Origin: Pseudoalteromonas sp. R3
GTDB lineage: Bacteria > Pseudomonadota > Gammaproteobacteria > Enterobacterales > Alteromonadaceae
DNA: 64,000 bases
Assembly: GCF_004014715.1 (NCBI RefSeq)
Contig: NZ_CP034835.1
Span: 1,798,001-1,862,000 of the forward strand
Reading direction: 5' to 3'
Shown: one piece after another, positions 48,452-61,223 of the stretch
How the letters are laid out: each line of letters starts with the position of its first letter
Numbering within the stretch: the stretch's first letter is position 1
The notes under the pieces: generated by a model
Told to the model about the DNA's origin: nothing
The model's input: only the letters and a program-made list of their open reading frames with translations
Databases searched by the model: none
Program-made: the position numbers and the translations under genes

Positions 48452-49053
48452 TTAAATATAACTTTGTGCAGCGGCAATGATTTTCTTCTTTGCAAAGAAG
48501 AAGTGACGGCGTTTACCACCGAGTTGACGCCATAATACTGCGCTGCGGATCCCGGCCAGCAACAGCGCCCGGATCTGATGTTGTACATGAGATTGTTTGA
48601 GCAACTCAGGTTTACCAAAAATTTGAATTTTCGGGCCAACTGGGCTGACTACCTGACTGTAAATATCCGCAAGTGCCCCAACGATTTGCTCATCGCCGAT
48701 GTCGAAATGCTGTAACTGTCTGTCAAGCTGCTCGATGCGTTTGCCAAGTTCAGCCATTGCTTTGCCGTTTGCTGACAAGGCACGTTCAAGTTGCATCAGA
48801 CTGCCCACATATTTGACCATTTCTACATCTTTTTCGCCCTGAGCACTCAGCTGGTCCACTAATGCACGGCAGCCTTGCTTCACTGCGCCTGGGTCTTCGT
48901 AGACATCCTGTGGGTTTTTTGGCGAAGTAATAGTGATACTTTTTAACAAACTGTCTGTTTCATGGCCGTTAAAAGTGCCATAGCGGGCACATTTTTGTAC
49001 CAATTTTGCAACCTGACACATGGCTGCCAATGGATCACGACGTCACGTTGCAT
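48452..49053 (-). CDS. hflD: High-frequency-lysogenisation protein HflD, start region probably out of frame
   Basis: HflD is a membrane-associated helical protein whose E. coli form binds phage lambda CII and lowers lysogeny; its cellular role is unclear. The recognisable part is LAAMCQVAKLVQ...HFDIGDEQIVGALADIYSQVVSPVGP...LLAGIRSAVLWRQLGGKRRH, matching E. coli HflD to the C-terminal region. The frame begins at TTG 49030, with no ribosome binding site and an in-frame stop five codons upstream. The natural start is ATG at 49053, which overlaps the mnmA stop (TAATG) and has GGTGA upstream, but is one base out of frame. Adding one base near 49030 gives MQRDVVI-x-LAAMCQ, close to the family start. 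So a single-base deletion is likely. Confidence 0.85.
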
Positions 49054-50153
49054 TACTTGATCACCGATTCAATGATTCCGCCACCAAGACACACATCGTC
49101 CTGATAAAATACCGCAGATTGGCCCGGGGTTACGGCCTTTTGTGGCTCATCGAATAACACTCGTGCCATACCGTCCTGGCCAACGAGCAATGTACAAGGA
49201 ATGTCTTCCTGGCGATAACGAGTCTTAACTGTGCAACGGGTAGTGCCCTGTGGACCGACACGGTCGACCCAGTGAAGCTGGTTCGCATTGAGACCATTGC
49301 TGAACAGGCGAGGGTGGTTTTTGCCCTGACCAACAACCAGTACATTGCGCTCGACGTCTTTATCGACGACATACCAGGGCTCGCCAGAGCCTTCTTTCAT
49401 ACCACCGATAAGCAGGCCTTTACGTTGGCCAAGTGTGTGGTACATCAGACCCTCATGTTCACCAACATGGTTGCCTTCGCTGTCCTCAATTTTGCCCGGC
49501 TGAGCTGGCAGGAATTTTTGCAGGAAGTCTTTGAACTTGCGCTCGCCAATAAAGCAAATTCCTGTACTATCTTTTTTGTCATGCGTGATCAGATCTTGCT
49601 CTTCAGCAATGCGGCGCACTTCTGGCTTCTCAATGTTACCCACCGGGAACAGGGTTTGTGCTACGTGTTCGTGACTGAGCGTGTACAGGAAGTAACTCTG
49701 ATCTTTGTTGTTATCCAGACCGCGTAACATGGCAAACTTACCATCCCGTTCCTCACGGCGTACATAGTGGCCCGTCGCGATATAATCGGCACCCAATGCT
49801 TCTGCCGCAAATTCAAGAAAGGCTTTAAATTTGATTTCTTTGTTGCACATGATATCAGGGTTTGGAGTCCGGCCAGCCTTGTATTCGGCTAGAAAGTACT
49901 CAAATACGTTGTCCCAGTATTCTGCGGCAAAATTAACAGTATGTAGCTCAATGCCCAGCTTGTCGCAGACAGCCTGAGCATCTTTTAAATCTTCAGCAGC
50001 GGCACAGTATTCGTCATTATCGTCTTCTTCCCAGTTCTTCATGAACAGGCCTTCAACCTGATAGCCTTGCTGTTTTAGCAGGTAAGCTGAAACGGAGGAA
50101 TCTACGCCGCCGGACATACCGACGATGACTTTAATTTGACTGTTATCGCTCAT
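49053..50153 (-). CDS. mnmA: tRNA-specific 2-thiouridylase MnmA
   Basis: A 366-residue enzyme that thiolates U34 of tRNA Lys, Glu and Gln wobble bases. The PP-loop [15 protein letters not shown] is at residues 12-26. Catalytic cysteines lie in [12 protein letters not shown] (about 108) and [10 protein letters not shown] (about 204). The length matches E. coli MnmA (368). It forms the left-running unit mnmA-hflD-purB, with hflD starting within its stop codon. Confidence 0.97.
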   Translation of the reverse strand: MSDNSQIKVIVGMSGGVDSSVSAYLLKQQGYQVEGLFMKNWEEDDNDEYCAAAEDLKDAQAVCDKLGIELHTVNFAAEYWDNVFEYFLAEYKAGRTPNPDIMCNKEIKFKAFLEFAAEALGADYIATGHYVRREERDGKFAMLRGLDNNKDQSYFLYTLSHEHVAQTLFPVGNIEKPEVRRIAEEQDLITHDKKDSTGICFIGERKFKDFLQKFLPAQPGKIEDSEGNHVGEHEGLMYHTLGQRKGLLIGGMKEGSGEPWYVVDKDVERNVLVVGQGKNHPRLFSNGLNANQLHWVDRVGPQGTTRCTVKTRYRQEDIPCTLLVGQDGMARVLFDEPQKAVTPGQSAVFYQDDVCLGGGIIESVIK

Positions 50154-50259
50154 AAACTCGCTGTGTATTTTGATTACAAAAAAGTGAGCTGCATTATAGC
50201 ATGTAAATCAAGGTGCCCGGAAGTCGCGGGTTGATTAATCCCAAGTTTTTCGCGGTGGG

Positions 50260-50919
50260 TTATTTTGCCTTCACCACCTGATACTGACCATTGTCAATCC
50301 CATCCAGGGTATAGGGTCCGATCCGATAACGTATTAATCTCAGCGTAGGGTGACCGACATGCGCTGTCATACGGCGAACCTGGCGGTTACGTCCTTCAGA
50401 AATGGTGATTTCAAGCCAGCTGGTGGGAATGTTTTTGCGCTCCCGGATAGGCGGGTTACGTGGCCACACAGATGGTGTAGTGATCAGGTTAACCTTGGCG
50501 GGTCGGGTAGGACCATCTTTGAGTATGATACCATCACGCAGTGCCTGCAAAGCAGCTTGGTCAGGTTCGCCTTCTACCTGGACCCAGTAGGTTTTGTCGG
50601 TTTTTTTCCCCGGTTCCGTCAGCTTGTGTTGCAAGCGGCCGCAATTGGTGAGCAACAGCAGACCTTCGCTATCACGGTCAAGTCTTCCTGCTGCATATAC
50701 ACCTTTTATATCGATAAAGTCGGCGAGCGTCTGACGGTTTTGGTCGTCCGTAAACTGGCACAGAACATCAAAAGGCTTATTGAACAGTACCACTTTAACC
50801 TGATCAGGCGAAACCTGTGGCTTGGTTGCGCGTTTAGGACCAGGGCGTTGCTTGGCTGGACGTTTAGCTTGAACGCGGCTAGTTGAATGTGTTCGGTTTT
50901 TTTGGTGCGGAGCGGGCAT
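50260..50919 (-). CDS. rluE: 23S rRNA pseudouridine synthase RluE
   Basis: A 219-residue pseudouridine synthase of the RsuA/RluB/E/F family, forming pseudouridine-2457 in 23S rRNA. The catalytic aspartate is in [17 protein letters not shown]. It lacks an N-terminal S4 domain but has a basic, Lys/Arg/Gln-rich leader of about 40 residues. The start at 50919 ([13 protein letters not shown]) is preferred; the frame extends to 51000 with an unconserved hydrophobic segment. [22 protein letters not shown] is the family C-terminal motif. A terminator for icd lies just upstream at 50979-51006. Confidence 0.9.
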   Translation of the reverse strand: MPAPHQKNRTHSTSRVQAKRPAKQRPGPKRATKPQVSPDQVKVVLFNKPFDVLCQFTDDQNRQTLADFIDIKGVYAAGRLDRDSEGLLLLTNCGRLQHKLTEPGKKTDKTYWVQVEGEPDQAALQALRDGIILKDGPTRPAKVNLITTPSVWPRNPPIRERKNIPTSWLEITISEGRNRQVRRMTAHVGHPTLRLIRYRIGPYTLDGIDNGQYQVVKAK

Positions 50920-50978
50920 AGTTAGGTGTTTAGCTAATGGAGCGATGGCGCGAGTGTAGCAAAAATCAAAGACAAATA

Positions 50979-51006
50979 AAAAAGGTGGCTCATGAGCCAC
51001 CTTTTT
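50979..51006 (-). terminator. Intrinsic terminator after icd
   Basis: A symmetric AAAAAGGTGGCTC-AT-GAGCCACCTTTTT palindrome (13-bp arms, 50979-51006), 16 bases after the icd stop on the minus strand. Confidence 0.85.
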
Positions 51007-51021
51007 CCACTAAATCGCGAG

Positions 51022-53652
<2,631 letters not shown>

Positions 53653-53871
53653 CTACACGACTTCGTCCGCAAGCGGCGCGATGTTGGTAGCGTGCAGGCC
53701 TTTGGGACCTTCTTGCAGATCGAATGTTACATCCTGACCAGCTTTAAGCGTTTTGTATCCATCCATTACAATCGTGGAGTAATGGGCAAAGATATCTTCC
53801 TCGCTGCCGTCTTCTACGATGAAACCAAACCCTTTGGCGTTGTTGAACCATTTGACTTTTCCGCAAGCCAT
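53653..53871 (-). CDS. cspD: Cold-shock-like protein CspD
   Basis: A 72-residue single-domain cold-shock protein binding single-stranded nucleic acids. RNP1 (NAKGFGFI) and RNP2 (EDIFAHYST) are intact. The sequence MDGYKTLKAGQDVTFDLQEGPKGLHA is that of the CspD subgroup, which in E. coli inhibits replication in stationary phase. Its place divergent from clpS-clpA is conserved in gammaproteobacteria. A 206-base gap separates the two starts and contains no recognised feature. Confidence 0.93.
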   Translation of the reverse strand: MACGKVKWFNNAKGFGFIVEDGSEEDIFAHYSTIVMDGYKTLKAGQDVTFDLQEGPKGLHATNIAPLADEVV

Positions 53872-54077
53872 ACTTCTACATCCTTCTATAAGTTGACTAA
53901 ATTAAGTTAATCTAACCTTTGAAATTTGCTAAGCTGCCCATATGATGATTATGTCCAGCTAGGTAAAGACTGTAGTTTATTTGGCCAGACAGTCAAGTTT
54001 TTAAAGCGATTTTTTAACAATTTATTTATTTTTCAATTCAAGTTGCTTGAGTTGATAAGACAAGACTATATTTTATT

Positions 54078-54395
54078 ATGACTGGGACAAACGAATCTGG
54101 TGTGGTTGACGCGGTACGCGACGAACAGAAGCAAAAGTTACAACCGCCGCGCAAGTACAAAGTGATTTTAAACAATGATGATTACACACCTATGGACTTT
54201 GTCATTGAAGTTTTGATGACATTTTTCAGTATGGATAGCGAAAGAGCAACTGATGTGATGTTAAAAGTACATCACGAGGGAAAAGCGGTATGTGGACTGT
54301 ATCCTGCCGACATTGCCCATACAAAGGCTGAGCAGGTAAATCGATATGCTCGGGATCACGAGCACCCGCTGCTCTGTAGTTGTGAGCAGGAATGA
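54078..54395 (+). CDS. clpS: ATP-dependent Clp protease adaptor ClpS
   Basis: A 105-residue adaptor that delivers N-degron substrates to ClpAP. The N-degron pocket residues are present: [16 protein letters not shown] (Asn/Asp/Thr region, about 32-46) and [13 protein letters not shown] (His at about 65-66). The N-terminal 25 residues are the flexible ClpA-engaging extension. clpA begins 28 bases downstream. Together with bpt and aat in this window it forms a near-complete N-degron pathway. Confidence 0.96.
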   Translation: MTGTNESGVVDAVRDEQKQKLQPPRKYKVILNNDDYTPMDFVIEVLMTFFSMDSERATDVMLKVHHEGKAVCGLYPADIAHTKAEQVNRYARDHEHPLLCSCEQE

Positions 54396-54423
54396 CCTTA
54401 TATATTCTCGTTGGGGGTTGCCA

Positions 54424-56691
54424 ATGCTAAATAAAGACTTAGAAATTACTCTGAATACCGCGTTTCGCGAGGCGAGAAATCGTCGCCACGAATTTATGAC
54501 GGTAGAACATTTACTGCTTGCATTGATTGATAACCCCTCTGCCAGTGAAGCACTTAATGCGTGTGGCGTTGAAACAGAGGGGCTAAAAAGGGAGCTGTCA
54601 GAATTTATTGATGAGACTACTCCTGTTATTCCAGATTTAGAAGAGGACCGTGAAACGCAGCCGACACTTGGCTTTCAGCGTGTCTTGCAAAGGGCGGTTT
54701 TTCATGTGCAATCTTCTGGTCGCAATGAAGTGACCGGAGTGAACGTGTTAGTTGCAATTTTCTCTGAGCAGGAAAGCCAGGCTGTTTATCTTCTTAAAAA
54801 GGCCGATGTAAGTCGTCTGGATATCGTCAACTATATAAGTCATGGCATTTCAAAGTCTGATGATGAGGTTGAGCCTGAAGATAGCGAAGAAATGCATGAA
54901 GAAAACCACGAAACGGCGTCTGAAGAAAAGACCAAACTGGAGAACTTTACTGCCAACCTAAATGTGATGGCAAAGGCGGGTCAAATCGATCCTTTGGTTG
55001 GCCGCGATCAGGAAGTAGAACGGACTATTCAGGTTTTATGCCGCAGAAAGAAAAACAATCCGCTGTTGGTGGGGGAAGCAGGGGTTGGTAAAACAGCCAT
55101 TGCAGAAGGGTTGGCGTATCGTATTGTGAATGACCAAGTTCCCGATGTGATTGCGGATGCCGTGGTGTATTCGCTGGACATGGGTGCTTTGCTCGCCGGT
55201 ACTAAGTATCGGGGCGATTTCGAAAAACGCTTTAAAGCATTGTTGAAAGAGTTACAGGCAAAACCAAACGCCATTTTATTCATAGATGAAATCCACACCA
55301 TCATAGGTGCAGGTGCGGCGTCGGGTGGTGTTATGGATGCGTCTAATCTGATTAAACCTCTGCTGTCGAGCGGTCAGCTGCGCTGCCTGGGTTCAACGAC
55401 TTATTCTGAGTTCAAAAACATTTTTGAAAAAGATCGTGCCTTGGTTCGCCGCTTCCAGAAAATTGACATTGTAGAACCAAGCGTTGCCGACACTGCAAAA
55501 ATCCTCAGCGGTCTGAAAGAGCGTTATGAGGAACATCATGGCATACGTTACACGCAAAAAGCGTTGAAGGCCGCCGCAGAGCTAAGTGCAAAATACATTA
55601 ATGAGCGCCATTTGCCTGACAAGGCCATTGACGTGATTGATGAAGCGGGTGCTAATCAGCGTCTGTTGCCTGCTTCACGTCGTAAAAAGACTATTGGTGT
55701 ATCGGATATCGAGCAAATAGTGTCTAAAATTGCGCGCATTCCTCAGCAAAACGTGTCTTCAAGCGACAAAGAAGTCCTTAAGAACCTTGATCGTAACCTT
55801 AAAATGCTGGTTTTCGGTCAGGACGAATCTATCGATGCATTAACCTCTGCAATTCGACTGTCACGTTCAGGTCTGGGTAGCGAGGATAAGCCAATTGGGT
55901 CGTTCTTATTTGCTGGTCCTACAGGTGTGGGTAAAACGGAAGTCACCAAGCAATTGGCCAAATGTATGGGCATTGAGTTTGTGCGCTTTGATATGTCTGA
56001 ATACTCAGAGCGTCATGCTGTAAGCCGACTGATAGGTGCGCCTCCGGGTTATGTAGGTTTTGAACAGGGTGGGTTGCTGACGGATGCGGTTATTAAACAC
56101 CCGCATTCAGTGGTACTGCTGGATGAAATTGAAAAAGCACACCCGGATATATACAATATTTTGTTGCAGGTAATGGACCATGGCACATTGACGGACAACA
56201 ATGGTCGCAAAGCCGATTTCCGTAACGTGATAGTGGTGATGACGACTAACGCGGGTGTGCAGGAGACGGTACGCCAGTCTATAGGCTTCCAAGAGCAAGA
56301 TCATTCACATGATGCACTGGTTGAGATCAATAAGGTGTTTACGCCTGAGTTTAGAAACCGGTTAGACAATATCATTTGGTTTAACCACCTTGAGAAAGAC
56401 GTTATCTTGCAGGTTGTTGACAAGTTTATTGTCGAATTGCAAGCTCAACTTGATAAGAAATCTGTGTGTCTGGATTTAACCAATGAAGCCAGAGACTGGT
56501 TGGCAGATATCGGGTATGACAAGTCAATGGGCGCTCGTCCAATGGCCAGAGTGATTCAGGACAACCTTAAGAAGCCGCTGGCAAACGAAATTTTGTTCGG
56601 TGAATTGATTGACGGAGGAACTGTCACTATTTCGGTCAAAGATAAAAAACTGGCATTTAAATTTGAATCTAACGTGGCTGAGCCAGCCTAA
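54424..56691 (+). CDS. clpA: ATP-dependent Clp protease ATPase subunit ClpA
   Basis: A 755-residue AAA+ unfoldase with an N domain (MLNKDLEITLNTAFREARNRRHEFMTVEHL), two ATPase domains with Walker A GEAGVGKTA and GPTGVGKTE, and Walker B LFIDEIHT and LLDEIEKA. It hands unfolded proteins to ClpP via an IGF-type loop (IGFQEQDHS, about residue 620). The acidic linker (EVEPEDSEEMHEENHE) after the N domain is longer than in E. coli. The start at 54424 is clear. The frame extends back into clpS without support. A strong terminator follows at 56705-56740. Confidence 0.97.
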   Translation: MLNKDLEITLNTAFREARNRRHEFMTVEHLLLALIDNPSASEALNACGVETEGLKRELSEFIDETTPVIPDLEEDRETQPTLGFQRVLQRAVFHVQSSGRNEVTGVNVLVAIFSEQESQAVYLLKKADVSRLDIVNYISHGISKSDDEVEPEDSEEMHEENHETASEEKTKLENFTANLNVMAKAGQIDPLVGRDQEVERTIQVLCRRKKNNPLLVGEAGVGKTAIAEGLAYRIVNDQVPDVIADAVVYSLDMGALLAGTKYRGDFEKRFKALLKELQAKPNAILFIDEIHTIIGAGAASGGVMDASNLIKPLLSSGQLRCLGSTTYSEFKNIFEKDRALVRRFQKIDIVEPSVADTAKILSGLKERYEEHHGIRYTQKALKAAAELSAKYINERHLPDKAIDVIDEAGANQRLLPASRRKKTIGVSDIEQIVSKIARIPQQNVSSSDKEVLKNLDRNLKMLVFGQDESIDALTSAIRLSRSGLGSEDKPIGSFLFAGPTGVGKTEVTKQLAKCMGIEFVRFDMSEYSERHAVSRLIGAPPGYVGFEQGGLLTDAVIKHPHSVVLLDEIEKAHPDIYNILLQVMDHGTLTDNNGRKADFRNVIVVMTTNAGVQETVRQSIGFQEQDHSHDALVEINKVFTPEFRNRLDNIIWFNHLEKDVILQVVDKFIVELQAQLDKKSVCLDLTNEARDWLADIGYDKSMGARPMARVIQDNLKKPLANEILFGELIDGGTVTISVKDKKLAFKFESNVAEPA

Positions 56692-56704
56692 GTTGGAACA
56701 AAGA

Positions 56705-56740
56705 GAACAAAAAGCCCGGCAACTGCCGGGCTTTTTGTTC
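56705..56740. terminator. Bidirectional terminator between clpA and infA
   Basis: A perfect 16-bp stem (56705-56720 with 56725-56740) around an AACT loop, with GC-rich core CCCGGC and A/T-rich flanks, so it can serve both convergent transcripts. Confidence 0.95.
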
Positions 56741-56797
56741 TAATCGTCTCGTTGTACAACTCAGCCTGTTGCGGCAAGCGTACCTGAGCTGGGCGAA

Positions 56798-57043
<246 letters not shown>

Positions 57044-57107
57044 TTAACGGTGCAGATTTTGCCGAAAAGTGCGCGATAAGTAAAGGCAGGAGCGAGAATT
57101 TTGTAAT

Positions 57108-57812
57108 CTAAATGTTGACCCAAACATCGCTTTTGAACTGTTGTGCAGGTAAATATTGCTGCTTGTAGCGCATTTTGGGGCAGGCGTCTATCTGATAACC
57201 AAGATAAAGGTAGGTCTTATCGTGCAGACGTGCATGTTCAAGTTGTGCCATGATCATGATGGTACCTAAGCTCAGATCAGCGTAGTCAGGGTCAAAAAAG
57301 GTATAAATGGCAGAAAGAGCAGTGGGCATAGTGTCTGTTACTGCAACGGCTATGAGCTGTTCTTTGTGCCATAGTTCGATAAAGGTAACTGGCAACCAGC
57401 GACAAAACAGGAAGCTTTCGTATTGAAGCCGATTTGGCGGGAACATCGAACCGTCGCTATGTCTCATAGTGATGTATTTTTCGTAGAGCTGATAGTAGCT
57501 CGGCTGCTCCTGAGTGTTATATTCAAAACGAAAGTCTGAGTTAATTTTATTCCATTTTCGTTTCTGGGAACGAGAAGGTCGATAGTCACTTGCTAAAACG
57601 CGGACTGACTGACACGCCTGGCATGCGGGACAGTGAGGGCGGTATATTTGGTCGCCGCTGCGACGAAATCCAAACGAAAGCAAAGTTTCAAAGCGCACAG
57701 GTGTATAACAGTTACTATCCAGAATCACGAGTAGCTGTTCTTTTTGATCAGCGAGATAGCTGCAATCAAATTGCTGGCTCAGGCCAATTTTTGAAGGGAA
57801 ATGTTCAGTCAT
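57108..57812 (-). CDS. bpt: Aspartate/glutamate leucyltransferase (bacterial arginyltransferase-like Bpt)
   Basis: A 234-residue aminoacyl-tRNA-protein transferase that attaches leucine to N-terminal Asp/Glu, making N-degrons for ClpS/ClpAP. The start MTEHFPSKIGLSQQFDCSYL, the Cys-rich CPACQACQSVRV segment and the YLGYQIDACPKMRYK C-terminal motif are diagnostic. Its start overlaps the aat end by eight bases, so the two transferases are coupled. Confidence 0.95.
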   Translation of the reverse strand: MTEHFPSKIGLSQQFDCSYLADQKEQLLVILDSNCYTPVRFETLLSFGFRRSGDQIYRPHCPACQACQSVRVLASDYRPSRSQKRKWNKINSDFRFEYNTQEQPSYYQLYEKYITMRHSDGSMFPPNRLQYESFLFCRWLPVTFIELWHKEQLIAVAVTDTMPTALSAIYTFFDPDYADLSLGTIMIMAQLEHARLHDKTYLYLGYQIDACPKMRYKQQYLPAQQFKSDVWVNI

Positions 57813-58521
57813 ATATCGCCCTCAATGGTTGCGGATGCCACATCGTTTCAGGCACTTGATAGTGGCTTGCTGATTTAAGTTTAGCCAAAAATTCTTTTCT
57901 TGATATGACTTTTGCACCCAGAGACAGTAAATAAGGGTTTTCCAGCTGACAATCTATAAAATGAGCCCCATGTTGCTTGAGCCAATTGACAAGTGCCCAC
58001 ATCGCCATCTTTGACGCATCAGGCGCGCGATAAAACATAGATTCACCACAAAAAACACCGTTTAGCATTACACCATATAAACCGCCTATCAACGTACCCT
58101 GTTGCCATACTTCAACACTATGAACAAAGCCTTCTTTATGGCCCTGAATATAGGCGTTAAGCATGGCTTTGTTTATCCAGGTACCTTCCTTATCGACTCT
58201 TTGTTGCCGACATGCCGTGATAACCTGCTCAAAAGCAGTGTTTATGGTGACTTCAGGTACCAGTTTACGTACAGACTTTTTGAGCGAGCGGCTGATATGA
58301 AACTCATCCAGCTCCATGATGCCTCGCTCACTGGGTGCCCACCACATAATCGGTTCTCTTTCATTGAACCAGGGAAAAATACCTTGCTGATAGGCCCGGC
58401 GCAGTCTTGCTGTACTTAGACATCCACCCACTGCGAGTAAGCCGTCGGGGTCTTTGAGTGCAAAATGGCAAGGGGGAAAAATAAAGTCAGTGGCAGACAG
58501 ATGAAACAATTGCTGTGTCAT
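57805..58521 (-). CDS. aat: Leucyl/phenylalanyl-tRNA-protein transferase
   Basis: A 238-residue enzyme that adds Leu or Phe to N-terminal Lys or Arg residues of proteins. The motifs GGCLSTARLRRAYQQGIFPWF, WWAPSERGIMELDEFHISRSL and GLYGVMLNGVFCGESMF are those of E. coli Aat. It is the upstream partner of bpt. It follows trxB at 130 bases. Confidence 0.96.
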   Translation of the reverse strand: MTQQLFHLSATDFIFPPCHFALKDPDGLLAVGGCLSTARLRRAYQQGIFPWFNEREPIMWWAPSERGIMELDEFHISRSLKKSVRKLVPEVTINTAFEQVITACRQQRVDKEGTWINKAMLNAYIQGHKEGFVHSVEVWQQGTLIGGLYGVMLNGVFCGESMFYRAPDASKMAMWALVNWLKQHGAHFIDCQLENPYLLSLGAKVISRKEFLAKLKSASHYQVPETMWHPQPLRAIYD

Positions 58522-58609
58522 ATTGGCGGTTCTGAATTACAAACTAAAAACCAAATTTATGACCTTAGTCTAACCTATTTTAGGTCTGTAGTGGGGGGAA
58601 TTTGTGTGT

Positions 58610-58637
58610 GAAGACGTGTTTTTCGAAACACGTCTTC
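58610..58637. terminator. Hairpin after trxB
   Basis: A perfect 12-bp stem (58610-58621 with 58626-58637) capped by a TTCG/CGAA tetraloop, 14 bases after the trxB stop. It has no long U-run on the minus strand, so its terminator role is likely but unproven. Confidence 0.65.
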
Positions 58638-58650
58638 AATAGCGCTGTTA

Positions 58651-59712
<1,062 letters not shown>

Positions 59713-59862
59713 TCAGAAGCTGTCAAATATACTGTACTTGATGAGAATTTGTGCCATAGCAACGTAAATGATCGGTATTTCATGACCTGAGAGTTTTTTT
59801 TTGCTATGTTCTAGGGAATTTTTCTCTGTCTATTTGACGTTAGTCTGTTTTTAAAGGTAGTT

Positions 59863-61188
59863 ATGGCATTTTGGCAGGATAAACCTGGGTTTGCACTGGA
59901 CGCACAAAGTTGCGAAATACTGACTGATGCGAAACAGTATCACGCGCAGCTTTTGTCACTTATCCGTGGCGCACAACAGCGCATCTATTTGACCGCACTG
60001 TATCTGCAGGACGATGAAGCGGGTCGCGAAATATTAACCGCGCTACATGAGGTGGCTTCGGCGCGCCCACATCTTGAAATCCACGTACTGGTTGATTTTC
60101 ATCGGGCACAGCGCGGGCTGATAGGTGAAGCCAAATCTGAGGGTAACGCAAAGCTGTATTGCGACATGCAAGCCGAGTTTGGCTCAAGCGTAAAAGTGTA
60201 TGGTGTGCCAGTTAAGGCCAAAGAATTGTTTGGCGTTTTACACCTTAAAGGTTTTGTTATCGATGACACCGTTTTGTACAGCGGCGCCAGCATTAATAAT
60301 GTGTACTTGCAACATGGCGATAAGTACCGCCTGGATCGCTATTTTGTGATTGAAAATACTGCTTTGGCAGCTAGTTTCTGTCATTTCCTGGATACTCATT
60401 TATTATCCAGCGAGGCCGTGCCAAGGTTGGATGTTCGCCCGCTAAAGCCATTTTCTGAGTTGAAGGTGGCACAAAAGCAATTGATGAGGCAGCTTAAAAA
60501 AGCACAATACGATATGCGCTCAGCAACTGCTACAGATGGCTTGAATGTTCGTGCCTTTTTAGGCTTTGGTCGTCGAACGAATAAGCTAAACCGCCTGATT
60601 AAGGCCTTGTTTGATACAACTGAACGTGAGCTGCTTTTATACACGCCATACTTTAACTTTCCGGCGCCGTTGCTACGGTCATTGCGCCGTTTGCTCAAAG
60701 AAGGTAAAACAGTCACAATCGTGATTGGCGATAAAACCGCAAATGACTTTTACATTGCGCCCGATCAGCCGTTTAGTCGAATTGGTGCCTTACCTTATTT
60801 GTATGAGACCATTTTGTACAAGTTTCTTAAGTCGCAACGGCGCTACATCAACTCAGGGCATTTGAATGTGTACTTATGGCGAGATGGAAACAACTCATTC
60901 CATCTAAAAGGGATTAACCGTGACAATCAGGTTCATCTGATGACGGGACACAATCTCAACCCTCGTGCCTGGGGATTGGACATTGAAAACGGTATTTTGA
61001 TAGAAGATCCGGAGCAAAAGCTCGAGCAAGCGATAACTCAGGAGCGAGAGGCGATCCTGGCTAATTGCACTAAACTCAGCGGGCCTCAGGATTTGGAAAC
61101 AATTGATGATTACCCGTCTGCGGTGAAGAAAATTCTCGGACAGGCAAAACGAGTGAAAGTCGACTTTATCATTAAAAAGTTTATTTAA
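59863..61188 (+). CDS. pssA: CDP-diacylglycerol-serine O-phosphatidyltransferase (PLD type)
   Basis: A 441-residue PssA making phosphatidylserine from CDP-diacylglycerol and serine, the precursor of phosphatidylethanolamine. It belongs to the phospholipase D superfamily and has both HxK motifs: VLHLKGFVIDDTVLYSG (about residue 123) and FHLKGINRDNQVHLMTG (about residue 346). E. coli PssA has 451 residues. It is a peripheral membrane protein. It is monocistronic with a terminator that overlaps its stop codon. Confidence 0.95.
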   Translation: MAFWQDKPGFALDAQSCEILTDAKQYHAQLLSLIRGAQQRIYLTALYLQDDEAGREILTALHEVASARPHLEIHVLVDFHRAQRGLIGEAKSEGNAKLYCDMQAEFGSSVKVYGVPVKAKELFGVLHLKGFVIDDTVLYSGASINNVYLQHGDKYRLDRYFVIENTALAASFCHFLDTHLLSSEAVPRLDVRPLKPFSELKVAQKQLMRQLKKAQYDMRSATATDGLNVRAFLGFGRRTNKLNRLIKALFDTTERELLLYTPYFNFPAPLLRSLRRLLKEGKTVTIVIGDKTANDFYIAPDQPFSRIGALPYLYETILYKFLKSQRRYINSGHLNVYLWRDGNNSFHLKGINRDNQVHLMTGHNLNPRAWGLDIENGILIEDPEQKLEQAITQEREAILANCTKLSGPQDLETIDDYPSAVKKILGQAKRVKVDFIIKKFI

Positions 61189-61216
61189 TAAAAAGGGCCG
61201 TCAGGCCCTTTTTATT
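61187..61216. terminator. Bidirectional terminator between pssA and asnB
   Basis: A 13-bp perfect stem (61187-61199 with 61204-61216) around GTCA, with A-rich and T-rich flanks, between the convergent stops. It includes the last bases of the pssA stop codon. Confidence 0.9.
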
Positions 61217-61223
61217 GTCTACT

